Positions 45,159 to 54,688 of a stretch of 64,000 bases of DNA are shown piece by piece; positions within the stretch are counted from its first letter, which is position 1; each line of letters begins with the position of its first letter. The notes beneath the pieces are model-generated. The model was not told the origin of the DNA. It worked only from the letters and a program-made list of their open reading frames with translations, and made no database searches. This DNA comes from Faecalibacterium sp. I4-3-84 (GTDB taxonomy: Bacteria; Bacillota; Clostridia; Oscillospirales; Ruminococcaceae): assembly GCF_023347255.1 (NCBI RefSeq), contig NZ_CP094466.1, positions 248,001 to 312,000 of the forward strand, written 5' to 3'. The translations under genes were made by a program, and so were the position numbers.

Positions 45159-47087
45159 ATGGCTAAGAAAGAATTTCAGGCTGAAAGCAAAAAGCTGATG
45201 GATATGATGATCAACTCCATCTACACCAATAAGGAAATTTTCCTGCGCGAGCTGATCTCCAACGCATCGGATGCCATCGATAAGCTCTATTATAAGAGCC
45301 TGACCGATCCTTCTGTGGGCATGAACAAGGGCGATTTCCGCATCCTCATCACCCGCGATCAGGAGAACCGCATCCTGACCATTGAGGATAACGGCATCGG
45401 CATGACCAAAGAGGAACTTGAGCAGAATCTGGGCACCATTGCTCACTCCGGTTCTCTGGATTTCAAGAAGGATAACAAGGACGAGAACATCGATATCATC
45501 GGCCAGTTTGGTGTCGGCTTCTACTCTTCCTTCATGGTAGCCGATAAAGTCACCGTCATTTCCAAGGCTTATGGCTCGGATGAAGCATGGCAGTGGGAGT
45601 CCTCCGGTGTGGACGGCTACGAAATGACCCCCGCCCAGAAGGACACCGCAGGCACCCAGATCATCCTGCACATCAAGCCGGATACTGAGACGGACCACTA
45701 CGACAACTTCCTCGATGAGTACGGCATCGTGGCCATCGTGAAGAAGTACAGCGACTATGTGCGCTACCCCATCCAGATGGAGCGCCAGCACGAGCGCCAG
45801 AAGCCGGAACCCGATCCTAAGCCGGAGGACTATAAGCCCGAATGGGAGACTTACACCGAGCTGGAAACCCTGAACAGCATGGTGCCCATCTGGAAAAAGC
45901 AGAAGAGCGAAGTGACCGACGAGGAGTACGCGAACTTCTATAAGGAAAAGTTTGGCGATTATACCGACCCCGCCCGCGTCATCGTCAGCCGCACCGAGGG
46001 CACTGCAAATTATAATGCCCTGCTGTTCGTGCCCAGCCACCGTCCCTACGACTTCTACACCAAGGATTATGAAAAGGGTCTGGCCCTGTACGCATCCGGC
46101 GTGCTCATTATGGAGAAGTGCGCCGACCTGCTGCCCGATTACTTCAGCTTCGTCAAGGGCATTGTGGACAGTCAGGATCTGAGCCTGAACATCAGCCGCG
46201 AGATGCTGCAGAAGGACAACCAGCTCAAGCTGATCCACAACGCTCTGGAAAAAAAGATCAAGAACGAGCTGCACGCCATGCTGGCCAATGACCGCGAGAA
46301 GTACGAGGAATTCTGGAAAGAGTTCGGCCGTCAGATCAAGTTCGGTGCTTACTCCGACTACGGCATGCACGCCGAGCTGCTTCGCGACCTGCTGCTGTTC
46401 TGGTCTGCCAAGGAGCAGAAGATGGTCACTCTGCAGGAGTATGTGGACAAGATGCCCGCTGAGCAGAAGTATATCTACTTTGCTGCCGGTGATTCTACCG
46501 ACCGTCTGGCAAAGCTGCCCGCCGCTGAGCTGGTCATGGATAAGGGCTATGACGTCCTGCTGCTGACCGAGGATGTGGATGAGTTCTGCCTGCAGATCCT
46601 GCGCACCTATCCCCGCAAGGATGCCGAAGGCAAGGACGGCACCGTGGAGTTCAAGAATGTCAACAGCGGTGATCTGGGCCTTGAGACCGAGGAAGAGAAG
46701 AAGGCCGCCGAGGATGCTACCGCTGAGAACAAGAACCTGTTCGATGCCATGAAGGACGCTCTGGACGGCAAGGTGAAAGAGGTCAAGGTCTCTACCCGCC
46801 TGAAGGATCACCCTGTGTGCCTGAGTGCTGACGGCCCGCTGTCCATTGAGATGGAAAAGGTGCTGTCCAAGCAGCCCGGCAGCGAAGGCGTAAAGAGCGA
46901 TAAGGTTCTGGAACTGAATGTCAACCACCCCGTGTTTGCCGTGCTCAAGGCCGCACAGGAGGCCGGTGACACCGACAAGCTCAAGAAGTACAGTGCTCTG
47001 CTGTACGCACAGGCTCAGCTGATCGAAGGCCTGCCGGTGGATGATCCCGCCGCCTACGCCGAGGCCGTCTGCAGCCTGATGAAGTAA
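45159..47087 (+). CDS. htpG: Molecular chaperone HtpG (Hsp90)
   Basis: Bacterial Hsp90, a dimeric ATP-dependent chaperone. 642 residues from ATG 45159 behind AAGAGG. The GHKL ATPase shows RELISNASDAIDKL, IEDNGIGMTKEEL and IGQFGVGFYSSF; the middle domain has GVLIMEKCADLLPDY and SLNISREMLQ; the C-terminal dimerisation region is complete. A perfect CIRCE site puts it under HrcA, whereas Bacillus subtilis htpG is controlled differently. A long antisense frame here is a shadow. Confidence 0.97.
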   Translation: MAKKEFQAESKKLMDMMINSIYTNKEIFLRELISNASDAIDKLYYKSLTDPSVGMNKGDFRILITRDQENRILTIEDNGIGMTKEELEQNLGTIAHSGSLDFKKDNKDENIDIIGQFGVGFYSSFMVADKVTVISKAYGSDEAWQWESSGVDGYEMTPAQKDTAGTQIILHIKPDTETDHYDNFLDEYGIVAIVKKYSDYVRYPIQMERQHERQKPEPDPKPEDYKPEWETYTELETLNSMVPIWKKQKSEVTDEEYANFYKEKFGDYTDPARVIVSRTEGTANYNALLFVPSHRPYDFYTKDYEKGLALYASGVLIMEKCADLLPDYFSFVKGIVDSQDLSLNISREMLQKDNQLKLIHNALEKKIKNELHAMLANDREKYEEFWKEFGRQIKFGAYSDYGMHAELLRDLLLFWSAKEQKMVTLQEYVDKMPAEQKYIYFAAGDSTDRLAKLPAAELVMDKGYDVLLLTEDVDEFCLQILRTYPRKDAEGKDGTVEFKNVNSGDLGLETEEEKKAAEDATAENKNLFDAMKDALDGKVKEVKVSTRLKDHPVCLSADGPLSIEMEKVLSKQPGSEGVKSDKVLELNVNHPVFAVLKAAQEAGDTDKLKKYSALLYAQAQLIEGLPVDDPAAYAEAVCSLMK

Positions 47088-47149
47088 CTTTTTCCGGCAG
47101 GCAGCATACTTACTCCCCTGTTGCTTCCACGCACATCAATATTTCCCCC

Positions 47150-47199
47150 TTAACAAAAAGGCCGTGCTCCGCTATAATAGAGTGGAACGCGGTCTTTTT
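47150..47199 (+). terminator. htpG terminator overlapping the next gene's promoter
   Basis: AAAAAG-G-CCG-T-G-C-TCC pairs imperfectly with GGAACGCGGTCTTTTT (47184-47199), ending in Ts. Within the same bases TTAACA (47150-47155) and a perfect TATAAT (47173-47178) are spaced 17 bp, making a promoter whose -10 sits in the hairpin loop. Confidence 0.75.
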
Positions 47200-47245
47200 C
47201 TGTTCTTTTGCCGGACAGTCAGGATAAATTGAGAGGTTTTTGCTC

Positions 47246-48355
47246 ATGCAGCCCAAAAAACATTATTTTGCCCACATTCCCACCATTGCCATCTTTATTG
47301 TGTTTGCCATGTCGGCACCGCTGGGCGTGCTGCTGTTCATCTTAAAAAGCATCGATAAAAACGCCGAAAAAGAGGAAAAGGCTGCTGCACAGGCGCAGGC
47401 AGACTATCGTTCCGACCTCGGCCCCGCATCTGCGCAGACGGCCCCCCAGCAGGAAAACGAGCCAGCCTACGGCCACGATGTTCCCACCAAAGAGCAGAAG
47501 GACGCTCAAAACTGGCACAAGACCATTGCCGTGATCTGCACCATTCTGGGTGCTATCTTCCTGTTTACCGGTGCGGAGGAACTGATCGACTGCCTGTTCG
47601 ACTTTCCGGACTTCGACGATCTGCTCCCTGCATTGGCCACGACCATTGGCGGAGCCGGCGCACTGTGGACCGGCCTGCGCATGGATCGTACCCGCAAGCT
47701 GGAACGCCTGTTGGACAAGATCGCAGGCGACCGCGACAATATTCCGCTGGACGAGCTGTTTGCTGCCGCGGGCATCGACGCTGCAAAGGGCCGCACCGTG
47801 GTGGAAAGTGCTATTTCCCACGGTTACTTCGGTGCAGATGCTTACATTGATAACCGCACCAATACTCTGGTAGTGCGCGGCGCGGCTCCCCAGCCGCTCC
47901 GGAAACCGAAGCCTGCGCCCGCCCCAGAACCTGCACCAGCGGACCAATATACCGCAATTCTGCAACAGCTGCGGCAGGTCAACGATGCCATCCCGGACCC
48001 CGTGATGACCACCAAGATCAGCCGTCTGGAAGCGGTCAGTGCCCGCATCTTTGAGCTGGCAAAGCAGGACCCCGGCAAAAAGGCTCAGCTGCAGAAATTC
48101 ATGGACTACTATCTGCCCACCGCCCTCAAGCTGCTGAACACTTACGCCAGCCTTTCTGCGCAGGATGTGCAGGGGGAAAACATCGCCGATGCCAAAAAGA
48201 ACATCGAGCGCAGCATGGACCTGCTGGTGACTGCCTTTGAAAATCAGCTGGACAAGCTGTTCCAGTCCGACGCACTGGACGTTTCGGCAGATGTGGCCGC
48301 GCTGGAAGGGATGCTGAACATGGACGGCCTGACCGGAAACGAGTTTACAAAATAA
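47246..48355 (+). CDS. XpaC-like membrane protein
   Basis: 369 residues from ATG 47246 behind GAGAGG. One membrane segment at 12-34, an Ala/Gln/Glu-rich cytoplasmic linker, then a second hydrophobic stretch near 90-130. The C-terminal half (DQYTAILQQLRQVNDAIPDP; KFMDYYLPTALKLLNTYASL; ADAKKNIERSMDLLVTAFEN) matches the 5-bromo-4-chloroindolyl phosphate hydrolysis family (XpaC, PF10112). That family name comes from an old phenotype; the true function is unknown, and some members sit with toxic-anion-resistance (TelA) genes, not seen here. A middle winged-helix-like part is Ala/Pro-linked. Confidence 0.75.
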   Translation: MQPKKHYFAHIPTIAIFIVFAMSAPLGVLLFILKSIDKNAEKEEKAAAQAQADYRSDLGPASAQTAPQQENEPAYGHDVPTKEQKDAQNWHKTIAVICTILGAIFLFTGAEELIDCLFDFPDFDDLLPALATTIGGAGALWTGLRMDRTRKLERLLDKIAGDRDNIPLDELFAAAGIDAAKGRTVVESAISHGYFGADAYIDNRTNTLVVRGAAPQPLRKPKPAPAPEPAPADQYTAILQQLRQVNDAIPDPVMTTKISRLEAVSARIFELAKQDPGKKAQLQKFMDYYLPTALKLLNTYASLSAQDVQGENIADAKKNIERSMDLLVTAFENQLDKLFQSDALDVSADVAALEGMLNMDGLTGNEFTK

Positions 48356-48365
48356 TATTTTGGGG

Positions 48366-48404
48366 AACAGGGAAAAGGCCCATGAGCTTTTTCCCTGTTT
48401 TTTC
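48366..48404 (+). terminator. Terminator of the XpaC-like gene
   Basis: AACAGGGAAAA pairs with TTTTCCCTGTT and is followed by TTTTC. Confidence 0.85.
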
Positions 48405-48690
48405 AAAGCGCAAATCTCCATGTTGTGCAGGCCTCGTCCGTCCCACGCAAAGCCGCGGATTTGCAGGCATTTTTGCCAATGGTTTTTCCGTTTTATATCT
48501 AATTTTATTTCAACCGTCAAATTCCACTCTGTGCGCCAATTTCAGTCTTTTTGCAACTTTTCATCCAGATGCAACAATAACACATGGTTTTTTCTGTCCG
48601 GATTTTATATGATAAGGACAGAAGTGTGCAGAGCATCCTGTATGCGGCTCTGCACTGCAGTTCCAACCCGCTCAAAAGGAGGATTATCCT
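48405..48690 (+). other. Upstream region of galK-galT
   Basis: No gene seen. A TATGAT -10 at 48608-48613 with a poor -35 (TGGTTT, 17-bp spacer) could be the galK-galT promoter, which would fit a promoter needing an activator. The ribosome site AAAGGAGG at 48674-48682 belongs to the next gene. Confidence 0.45.
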
Positions 48691-49977
48691 ATGATGAAAT
48701 CTGTTTCCGCATGGAAGCAGGAGCTTTCCAGCGGCGCTCACGCTGCCCGGCTGGCAGCACTTTACTGCTGTGCGCCCGACGAAACTCCTGCACAGGCTGC
48801 CCGCTACGAAGCTGTTCTGAATGGTCTGGATGCCACCTTTGGCCCCCATGCTGAAGCTGGTCTTTACAGTGCCCCCGGCCGCACCGAGATCGGCGGCAAC
48901 CACACCGACCACCAGCATGGCCGCGTGCTGGCCGGCAGCGTGAATATTGATATGATTGCTGCCGCCGCGCCCAACACCCTGAACCAGCTGCGCGTGCAGA
49001 GCGAAGGCTACGACCTGTGTGTGATCGGCCTTGATGACCTTGCTGCCCGCAAGGAAGAGGAAAACACTACCCTCTCTCTGCTGCGCGGCGAATGCGAAGC
49101 CTTCCGTCAGCGCGGCGCAAAGCTGGCCGGTCTGGATGTGTACATTTCCTCCAACGTGCCCAAGGGCAGCGGCGTTTCTTCCTCCGCCGCCTTTGAAGTG
49201 CTGATCGGCGTGATCCTGAATGACTGCTTCATGACCGATAAAGTCTCCCCCATCGAGATCGCGCAGATCGGCCAGTGGGCAGAGAACGTCTACTTTGGCA
49301 AGCCCTGCGGCCTGATGGATCAGATGGCTTCCAGCGTTGGCAACATTATTACCATTGATTTTGCGGACCCTGCCCACCCGGATGTGGAGCCGGTGGCCGT
49401 GGATTTCTCCAAGGCAGGCCTTGCCCTGTGCATTCTGGATTCCTGCGCAGATCATGCCGACCTGACCGACGAATATGCCGCTGTGCCCGCCGAGTGCCGC
49501 GCTGTGGCTGCTGTGTGCGGCGGCGAAGTGCTGCGGGATGTGCCGTTCGAGACCTTCCTTGCAAAGCTTCCGGAGTGCCGCAAGCAGTGTGGCGACCGTG
49601 CCGTGCTGCGCGCCTTCCATATCTATGCCGATAACGACCGCGTGGCAAAACAGGTAGCTGCCCTGCGCGAGGGCGATTTTGACACTTTCCTGCGTCTGGT
49701 CAACGAGTCCGGCCACAGCAGCTGGGAATACCTGCAGAACGTGATCCCCGCCGGTTACAAGGAGCATCAGGAGATGGGCGTGACCATTGCAGCTGCCAAG
49801 CATTATCTGAACGGCAAGGGCGCTGTGCGCGTGCACGGCGGCGGCTTTGCCGGTACGGCTCAGGCCTTTGTGCCGGTGGAAATGCTGGCCGACTTCAAGG
49901 CCCACATGGAAGCCATCCTTGGTGAGGGCCGCTGCCATGTGCTGAGCATCCGCCCGGAAGGAGGCGCAGTGCTGTGA
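48691..49977 (+). CDS. galK: Galactokinase-like GHMP kinase (copy 2)
   Basis: 428 residues. Motifs parallel copy 1: PGRTEIGGNHTDHQHG, VPKGSGVSSSAAFEVL and VHGGGFAGTAQAFVP. It also shares YFGKPCGLMDQMASSVG and CGDRAVLRAFH with copy 1. Its 3' end overlaps galT by 4 bp, a translational coupling that makes this the likely true galactokinase of the Leloir pathway. Copy 1 may serve a different sugar or condition. An ATG-ATG start lies behind AAAGGAGG. Confidence 0.9.
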   Translation: MMKSVSAWKQELSSGAHAARLAALYCCAPDETPAQAARYEAVLNGLDATFGPHAEAGLYSAPGRTEIGGNHTDHQHGRVLAGSVNIDMIAAAAPNTLNQLRVQSEGYDLCVIGLDDLAARKEEENTTLSLLRGECEAFRQRGAKLAGLDVYISSNVPKGSGVSSSAAFEVLIGVILNDCFMTDKVSPIEIAQIGQWAENVYFGKPCGLMDQMASSVGNIITIDFADPAHPDVEPVAVDFSKAGLALCILDSCADHADLTDEYAAVPAECRAVAAVCGGEVLRDVPFETFLAKLPECRKQCGDRAVLRAFHIYADNDRVAKQVAALREGDFDTFLRLVNESGHSSWEYLQNVIPAGYKEHQEMGVTIAAAKHYLNGKGAVRVHGGGFAGTAQAFVPVEMLADFKAHMEAILGEGRCHVLSIRPEGGAVL

Positions 49978-51473
49978 TCTCCACCGCCATTCAGCAGCTC
50001 GTGAATTACGGGCTGGACACCGGCCTTATCCTGCCCGATGATGAAATTTACATCCGCAACCAGCTGCTTATGACCATGCAGCTGGACGACTTTACCGCGC
50101 CGGAGGGCGAGGTGTGCTATACCGATCTGGAAAGCATCCTCAAAACGCTGGTAGATGATGCCGTTGCCCGCGGTGTGTGCGAGGACAACTCCACCGCCCG
50201 CGACCTGTTCGACACAAAGCTCATGGGCGTATTGACCCCGCGGCCCAGCATCGTGCGCGCCAATTTCGAAGAACGCTACGAAAGCGAAGGTCCGCAGGCC
50301 GCGACCGACTGGTTCTATAAATTCAGTCAGGACACCGATTATATCCGCCGCTACCGCATCAAACGTGACCTGAAATGGGTCACCAAGACCCCCTACGGCG
50401 ATCTGGATATCACCATCAACCTCTCGAAGCCCGAAAAAGACCCCAAGGCCATTGCCGCCGCCAAACTGGCTCCCCAGAGCGCCTACCCCAAGTGCCAGCT
50501 CTGCGCCGAGAACGAAGGCTATGCAGGCCGCATGAACCACCCCGCCCGCGAGAATCACCGCATCATCCCTCTCACCATCAACGACAGCGCTTGGAACCTG
50601 CAGTACAGCCCCTACGTCTACTACAACGAGCACTGCATCGTGTTCAACAACCAGCACACTCCCATGAAGATCGAGCGTGCTACCTTCCGCAAGCTGCTGG
50701 ATTTCGTGGGCCTGTTCCCCCACTATTTCGTGGGCAGCAACGCCGACCTGCCCATCGTGGGCGGTAGCATTCTCAGCCACGACCATTTCCAGGGCGGCCA
50801 CTATGAATTCGCTATGGCAAAGGCTCCCGTCGAGAAGAAGTGGGTTTTCCCCGGTTTTGAGGATGTGGATGCCGGTATCGTGCACTGGCCCATGAGCTGC
50901 ATCCGCCTGACCAGCGCGGATGATGCCCGTCTTGTGGAGCTGGCCGATAAAATTCTGACCGCATGGCGCGGCTACTCGGACGAAAAATGCTTCATCTTTG
51001 CCGAGACCGACGGCGAGCCACATAACACCATCACCCCCATTGCCCGGATGCGGGACGGCAAGTATCAGCTGGATCTGGTGCTGCGCAACAACATCACCAC
51101 CCCGGAGCATCCGCTGGGCGTGTTCCATCCCCATGCAAAGCTGCATCACATCAAAAAGGAAAACATCGGCCTGATCGAGGTCATGGGCCTTGCCGTGCTG
51201 CCCAGCCGCCTGAAAAAGGAGCTGTTTGAGCTGGCCGATGCACTGGTGGCCCGCACCCCGGTGAGCCAGTATCCGGAAGAACTGCAGAAGCACGCCGAGT
51301 GGGCCGAGGATATTCTTGCCCGCCACCCGGAACTGAACGGCGACACCGTGCACCTCATCCTGCAGGACGAGGTGGGCCATGTGTTCGCTCAGGTATTGGC
51401 CGATGCCGGTGTCTATAAAATGGACGAGGCTGGCCGCGCAGGCTTTGTGCGGTTCCTTGCAAGCGTGCAATAA
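49974..51473 (+). CDS. galT: UDP-glucose--hexose-1-phosphate uridylyltransferase (class II)
   Basis: Swaps UMP between UDP-glucose and galactose-1-phosphate. 499 residues, the long Firmicute class II form, unrelated in layout to short Escherichia coli GalT. The active site region is VGGSILSHDHFQGGHYEFAM. It starts with GTG at 49974 inside the stop of the kinase gene (GTGA overlap), with AAGGAGG 10 bp upstream. Product galactose-derived UDP-galactose would need GalE, not in this window. A terminator follows. Confidence 0.95.
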   Translation: MISTAIQQLVNYGLDTGLILPDDEIYIRNQLLMTMQLDDFTAPEGEVCYTDLESILKTLVDDAVARGVCEDNSTARDLFDTKLMGVLTPRPSIVRANFEERYESEGPQAATDWFYKFSQDTDYIRRYRIKRDLKWVTKTPYGDLDITINLSKPEKDPKAIAAAKLAPQSAYPKCQLCAENEGYAGRMNHPARENHRIIPLTINDSAWNLQYSPYVYYNEHCIVFNNQHTPMKIERATFRKLLDFVGLFPHYFVGSNADLPIVGGSILSHDHFQGGHYEFAMAKAPVEKKWVFPGFEDVDAGIVHWPMSCIRLTSADDARLVELADKILTAWRGYSDEKCFIFAETDGEPHNTITPIARMRDGKYQLDLVLRNNITTPEHPLGVFHPHAKLHHIKKENIGLIEVMGLAVLPSRLKKELFELADALVARTPVSQYPEELQKHAEWAEDILARHPELNGDTVHLILQDEVGHVFAQVLADAGVYKMDEAGRAGFVRFLASVQ

Positions 51474-51499
51474 TCTATTAAAAAACGCTCTCCCCCTTT

Positions 51500-51537
51500 C
51501 CCCCGCCGGTATGCCTTGCCGACGGGGGATTTTTATT
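51500..51537 (+). terminator. Terminator of galK-galT
   Basis: CCCCCG pairs with CGGGGG, with extra inner pairing, followed by ATTTTTATT. Confidence 0.85.
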
Positions 51538-51582
51538 GTTCAGTGGAGGTCCCAAGCCGTTTTCAGTCCCGTAACACAGCAC

Positions 51583-51629
51583 AAAAAAGCCGCCTTTCGT
51601 GCCAATTAGCACAAAAAGCGGCTTTTTAT
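51583..51629 (-). terminator. Terminator of yebC
   Basis: AAAAAGCCGC pairs with GCGGCTTTTT across an inner GTGC/GCAC stem; T runs lie on both strands. Confidence 0.88.
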
Positions 51630-51664
51630 CGTCTTATTTCAGGAGAAAAGAGCCTTGCGGAAGG

Positions 51665-52402
51665 TTATTCCGGCAGATCCTCTTCGTTCTCCAGGCTGTG
51701 CCAGACGTTCTGGACATCATCATTGTCTTCCAGCGCATCCAGCAGCTTGCCCATCAGCTTCAGCTGGTCGGGGTCGGTCAGGCGGGTGGTGGTCATGGGC
51801 ACCATGGCCAGATCGTCGGAGAGGATCTCGTAGCCCTTCTCCTCCATGGCCTTGACCACAGCAGAATAGTTCTCGGGATCGGTGGTGATCTCGGCTGCAT
51901 CCTCGCTGGCATCGAAGTCCTCGGCACCAGCATCCAGAGCATCCATCATAGCCTCGTCGGCATCCTTATCTTCCAGAGAGATGTCAATGACACCCTTCTG
52001 GCTGAACAGGAAGCCCACGCAGCCCATAGCACCCAGATTGCCGCCGTTCTTGTCGAAGTAGTGGCGCAGGTCGGCAGCGGTACGGTTGCGGTTGTCGGTC
52101 AGGGTCTCCACCATGACAGCAACGCCGCCGGGGCCGTAGCCTTCGTAGGTGATTGCCTCGTACTCGGTCTTATCGCCGCCCTCAGCCTTCTTGATGATGC
52201 GCTGGATGTTATCGTTGGGCACGCTCATGCGCTTTGCCTTGGCGATCAGGTCAGCCAGCTTGCTGTTGGAAGCAGGGTTCGGGCCGCCGGTACGCACGGC
52301 AACGCTGATCTCGCGGCCGATCTTGGTAAAGACCTTTGCCTTTGCGCCATCGGTCTTTTCCTTCTTGCGCTTAATATTGTTCCATTTGCTATGTCCAGAC
52401 AT
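51665..52402 (-). CDS. yebC: YebC/PmpR family protein
   Basis: 245 residues from the ATG at 52402, which follows AGGAGG; the typical start SGHSKWNNIKRKKEKTDGAK confirms it. Conserved blocks: FTKIGREISVAVRTGGPNP, MSVPNDNIQRIIKKAEGG, YEAITYEGYGPGGVAVMVE and NGGNLGAMGCVGFLFSQKG. The family was long annotated as DNA-binding regulators; later work on YebC and the mitochondrial TACO1 supports a role in translation of difficult sequences such as polyproline. Acidic C-terminal half. Single gene. Confidence 0.95.
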   Translation of the reverse strand: MSGHSKWNNIKRKKEKTDGAKAKVFTKIGREISVAVRTGGPNPASNSKLADLIAKAKRMSVPNDNIQRIIKKAEGGDKTEYEAITYEGYGPGGVAVMVETLTDNRNRTAADLRHYFDKNGGNLGAMGCVGFLFSQKGVIDISLEDKDADEAMMDALDAGAEDFDASEDAAEITTDPENYSAVVKAMEEKGYEILSDDLAMVPMTTTRLTDPDQLKLMGKLLDALEDNDDVQNVWHSLENEEDLPE

Positions 52403-52583
52403 GGGAAAGAGCCTCCTGTATATTCTCAAATCTCCGCCTGCGGGCAGACGGGCTGTGGTCGCCCGCATTGTGGCAGCACACAAAATCTAACTCTATTATT
52501 GTAGCACAACCGGGCAGAGCGTTCAAGCCTTATCCGCCCGGTTTTCAGCATTCTGCGCGGAAAAATGCGCTTTTTCTGCCCGT

Positions 52584-54122
52584 TCACAGCAGCCGCAGCG
52601 CCTTGGGATAATGGTTTTTCACCCGCCCGCCGGACACCTTGCCGCCGCCCAGCGGCCAGCCGTCCACCGTCACGCAGCACCAGCCGTCAGCAGCGATGCG
52701 GGCTTCCACCTCACGGCCGGAAAGATACTCCACGCAGCGCGGGTCATCAAGGGTGAGTTCTTCGCGGTTTACACACTGTGCGCCAAATGCCGTGAACAGA
52801 TGGTGCTCCGGCACAAAGCGGCCTTTCTGCACGCTGCCCACAAATACGCCCGCCCGCAGCACATGCAGGTTCGTCTGCGGGAACGGCACCGGCAGCAGCA
52901 CACCGCCGCCGTGCACCACAGCCGGGCGGTCAACCAGCGCCGGGAAATACTGCCCGGCAAACGCGTGCCATGCTGCAAGGCTCTGGGCAGGACTTGTCTC
53001 CCCTGCCTGTGCTTCGCGGCTGCGCTTGTCACCCTGCACCGCTTCCCGGCAGGCACGGGCATTCTCGCGGCGGGCACTGCGGGCATCCGGGGTCTTGGCA
53101 GGCTTGCCGCCCTTCCCCTTGGCCTTTTTGCCCGCAGCTTCCGCTGCTGCCAGCCAGAGCTGTTCTTCGGCAGTGTACTCGCCCTCTGCGGGCAGAACGC
53201 GCGGAGTGCCAGCTTTGACGAGCCGGGCCATAAAGTGGCCCTCGCCGCCCTGACAGGGCCAGATACGGCGCACCTTGCTCACATCCAGCGGCAGGCCGCC
53301 GGTGCGGTTGGCTTCGCCCTCACTGCCAAAGGTGTAGTCCACATTTCCCAAGGCATCCGCAAGGGTGAACTCCGGGTGGCGCTGCAGGAATGCCGCCACC
53401 TGTCCCTCGTCCTCCTCGGGTGCAAAGGTGCAGGTGGAATACACCAGCTGCCCGCCCGGGGCCAGCACAGCGGCTGCACAGTCCAGAATTTCTGCACCCA
53501 GCTCAGCACACTGCTTCACCAGCGCTTCACAGTGCTGCTGACGAGCCACCGGCTCCTTGCGGAACATTCCCTCGCCGGAACAGGGCGCGTCCACCAGCAC
53601 CCGGTCAAAAAACTCCGGCAGAGCGTCCGCAATGCGGGCGGGCGACTCATTGAGCGCCACCGCATTGGACACGCCCATGCGTTCCAGATTGCTTTTCAGG
53701 ATATCCGCACGGGCCGCAACATATTCGTTGCTCACCAGCACACCCCGGCCCTGCAGCGCCGCCGCCAGCTGGCTGCTTTTGCCGCCGGGCGCGGCGCACA
53801 TGTCCAGCACACGCATCCCGGGCTGCACGCCCAGCAGCGGTGCCGCCGAGGACGCAGACGGCTCCTGCGAGTAAAACACACCCGCATGGTAGTACGGATG
53901 CCGCCCGGGCTTAAAGTCCGGCTGATGCACCACGAATGCCGCCTTGCAAAAGGGCGATGCTTCCAGTGGGAAATCGGCTTTTGCGGCAAACCGCTCCGGT
54001 GAGCTGCGCAGGGCCGACACCGTTACGCCGCGCTCCGCCGTTTCCTGCGGGGCTGCATACAGGACATCGAACCGGTCTCCCAGCAGAGCGCGCTCCCGCT
54101 GTTCAAAATATTCCATGGGCAT
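52584..54122 (-). CDS. 16S rRNA m5C methyltransferase, RsmF/NOL1-NOP2-sun family
   Basis: 512 residues from the ATG at 54122 behind AGGAGG. S-adenosylmethionine motifs: MRVLDMCAAPGGKSSQLAAA, FDRVLVDAPCSGEGMF with the catalytic-release cysteine, and LVYSTCTFAPEEDEGQVA with the attacking cysteine. The long C-terminal extension with a PUA-like end (residues 380-512) resembles RsmF/YebU. A Lys/Ala-rich low-complexity linker lies near 330-380. The exact cytosine target is not certain. Confidence 0.88.
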   Translation of the reverse strand: MPMEYFEQRERALLGDRFDVLYAAPQETAERGVTVSALRSSPERFAAKADFPLEASPFCKAAFVVHQPDFKPGRHPYYHAGVFYSQEPSASSAAPLLGVQPGMRVLDMCAAPGGKSSQLAAALQGRGVLVSNEYVAARADILKSNLERMGVSNAVALNESPARIADALPEFFDRVLVDAPCSGEGMFRKEPVARQQHCEALVKQCAELGAEILDCAAAVLAPGGQLVYSTCTFAPEEDEGQVAAFLQRHPEFTLADALGNVDYTFGSEGEANRTGGLPLDVSKVRRIWPCQGGEGHFMARLVKAGTPRVLPAEGEYTAEEQLWLAAAEAAGKKAKGKGGKPAKTPDARSARRENARACREAVQGDKRSREAQAGETSPAQSLAAWHAFAGQYFPALVDRPAVVHGGGVLLPVPFPQTNLHVLRAGVFVGSVQKGRFVPEHHLFTAFGAQCVNREELTLDDPRCVEYLSGREVEARIAADGWCCVTVDGWPLGGGKVSGGRVKNHYPKALRLL

Positions 54123-54227
54123 TCTGCATTCCTCCTGTGGGATGTATAAAGCCGCCGTCTGCGGCCAAACTAGGTCTTGTGAGGGGCACACCGCCCCGCA
54201 CGGAAAACCGAAAGGAGATCATTCACT

Positions 54228-54410
54228 ATGGCAACCGAAAACCGCAGCAATAACTGCAAGAATCAGACCTCGAACCGCACGTCCAACCAGACCACCAACA
54301 GCGCCACCAACGAGCACAAGCACCCCAACCAGTACACCAAGGGTGCCGACGATGAGAGCGCCAAGAACTCCACGAGCAACCGTTCCAGCAACGCCAAAAA
54401 CAGCCGCTGA
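54228..54410 (+). CDS. Asn/Ser/Thr-rich 60-residue protein
   Basis: MATENRSNNCKNQTSNRTSN begins a protein made almost wholly of Asn, Ser, Thr, Lys and Ala, with no hydrophobic segment. GAAAGGAGATC before the ATG is a very good ribosome site, and a strong hairpin follows, so it is probably expressed. It is likely disordered. I recognise no family; it could be a small stress or storage-like protein, but that is a guess. Confidence 0.65.
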   Translation: MATENRSNNCKNQTSNRTSNQTTNSATNEHKHPNQYTKGADDESAKNSTSNRSSNAKNSR

Positions 54411-54468
54411 CGCTGCCCTTCGCGCCTGATGGACCATGGGCGCGAACCTCTGATCTTTCTCAAATCGC

Positions 54469-54522
54469 AAAGCCCGCTGCCCTCCGGCACTGTTTTCCAG
54501 TGCGGAAAGCAGCGGGCTTTCG
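54469..54522 (+). terminator. Large hairpin after the small-protein gene
   Basis: AAAGCCCGCTGC pairs perfectly with GCAGCGGGCTTT; an inner GCACT/AGTGC stem caps it. The T run is only three bases, so termination strength is unsure. The remaining bases to 54688 show nothing recognisable. Confidence 0.65.
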
Positions 54523-54688
54523 CGTCAGAAGTTGTTTTTATAGTCAGGGTGCGCCGAATGGGCGCGGCTTTTTGCCGCCAGACAAGGCGGTTTTCCGCAG
54601 CAATCCTGATGGATTGCAAGGAAGAGCAACGCAGTATGGCAGCAAAAAGACCGTTCAGGCGGTGTGCAATGATTATGAAAGCAACTTC

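Noticed and set aside
45096-46928. Open frame of about 610 codons antisense to htpG
   Set aside because: htpG is complete with promoter and CIRCE. The opposite frame has no ribosome site and no recognisable domain.
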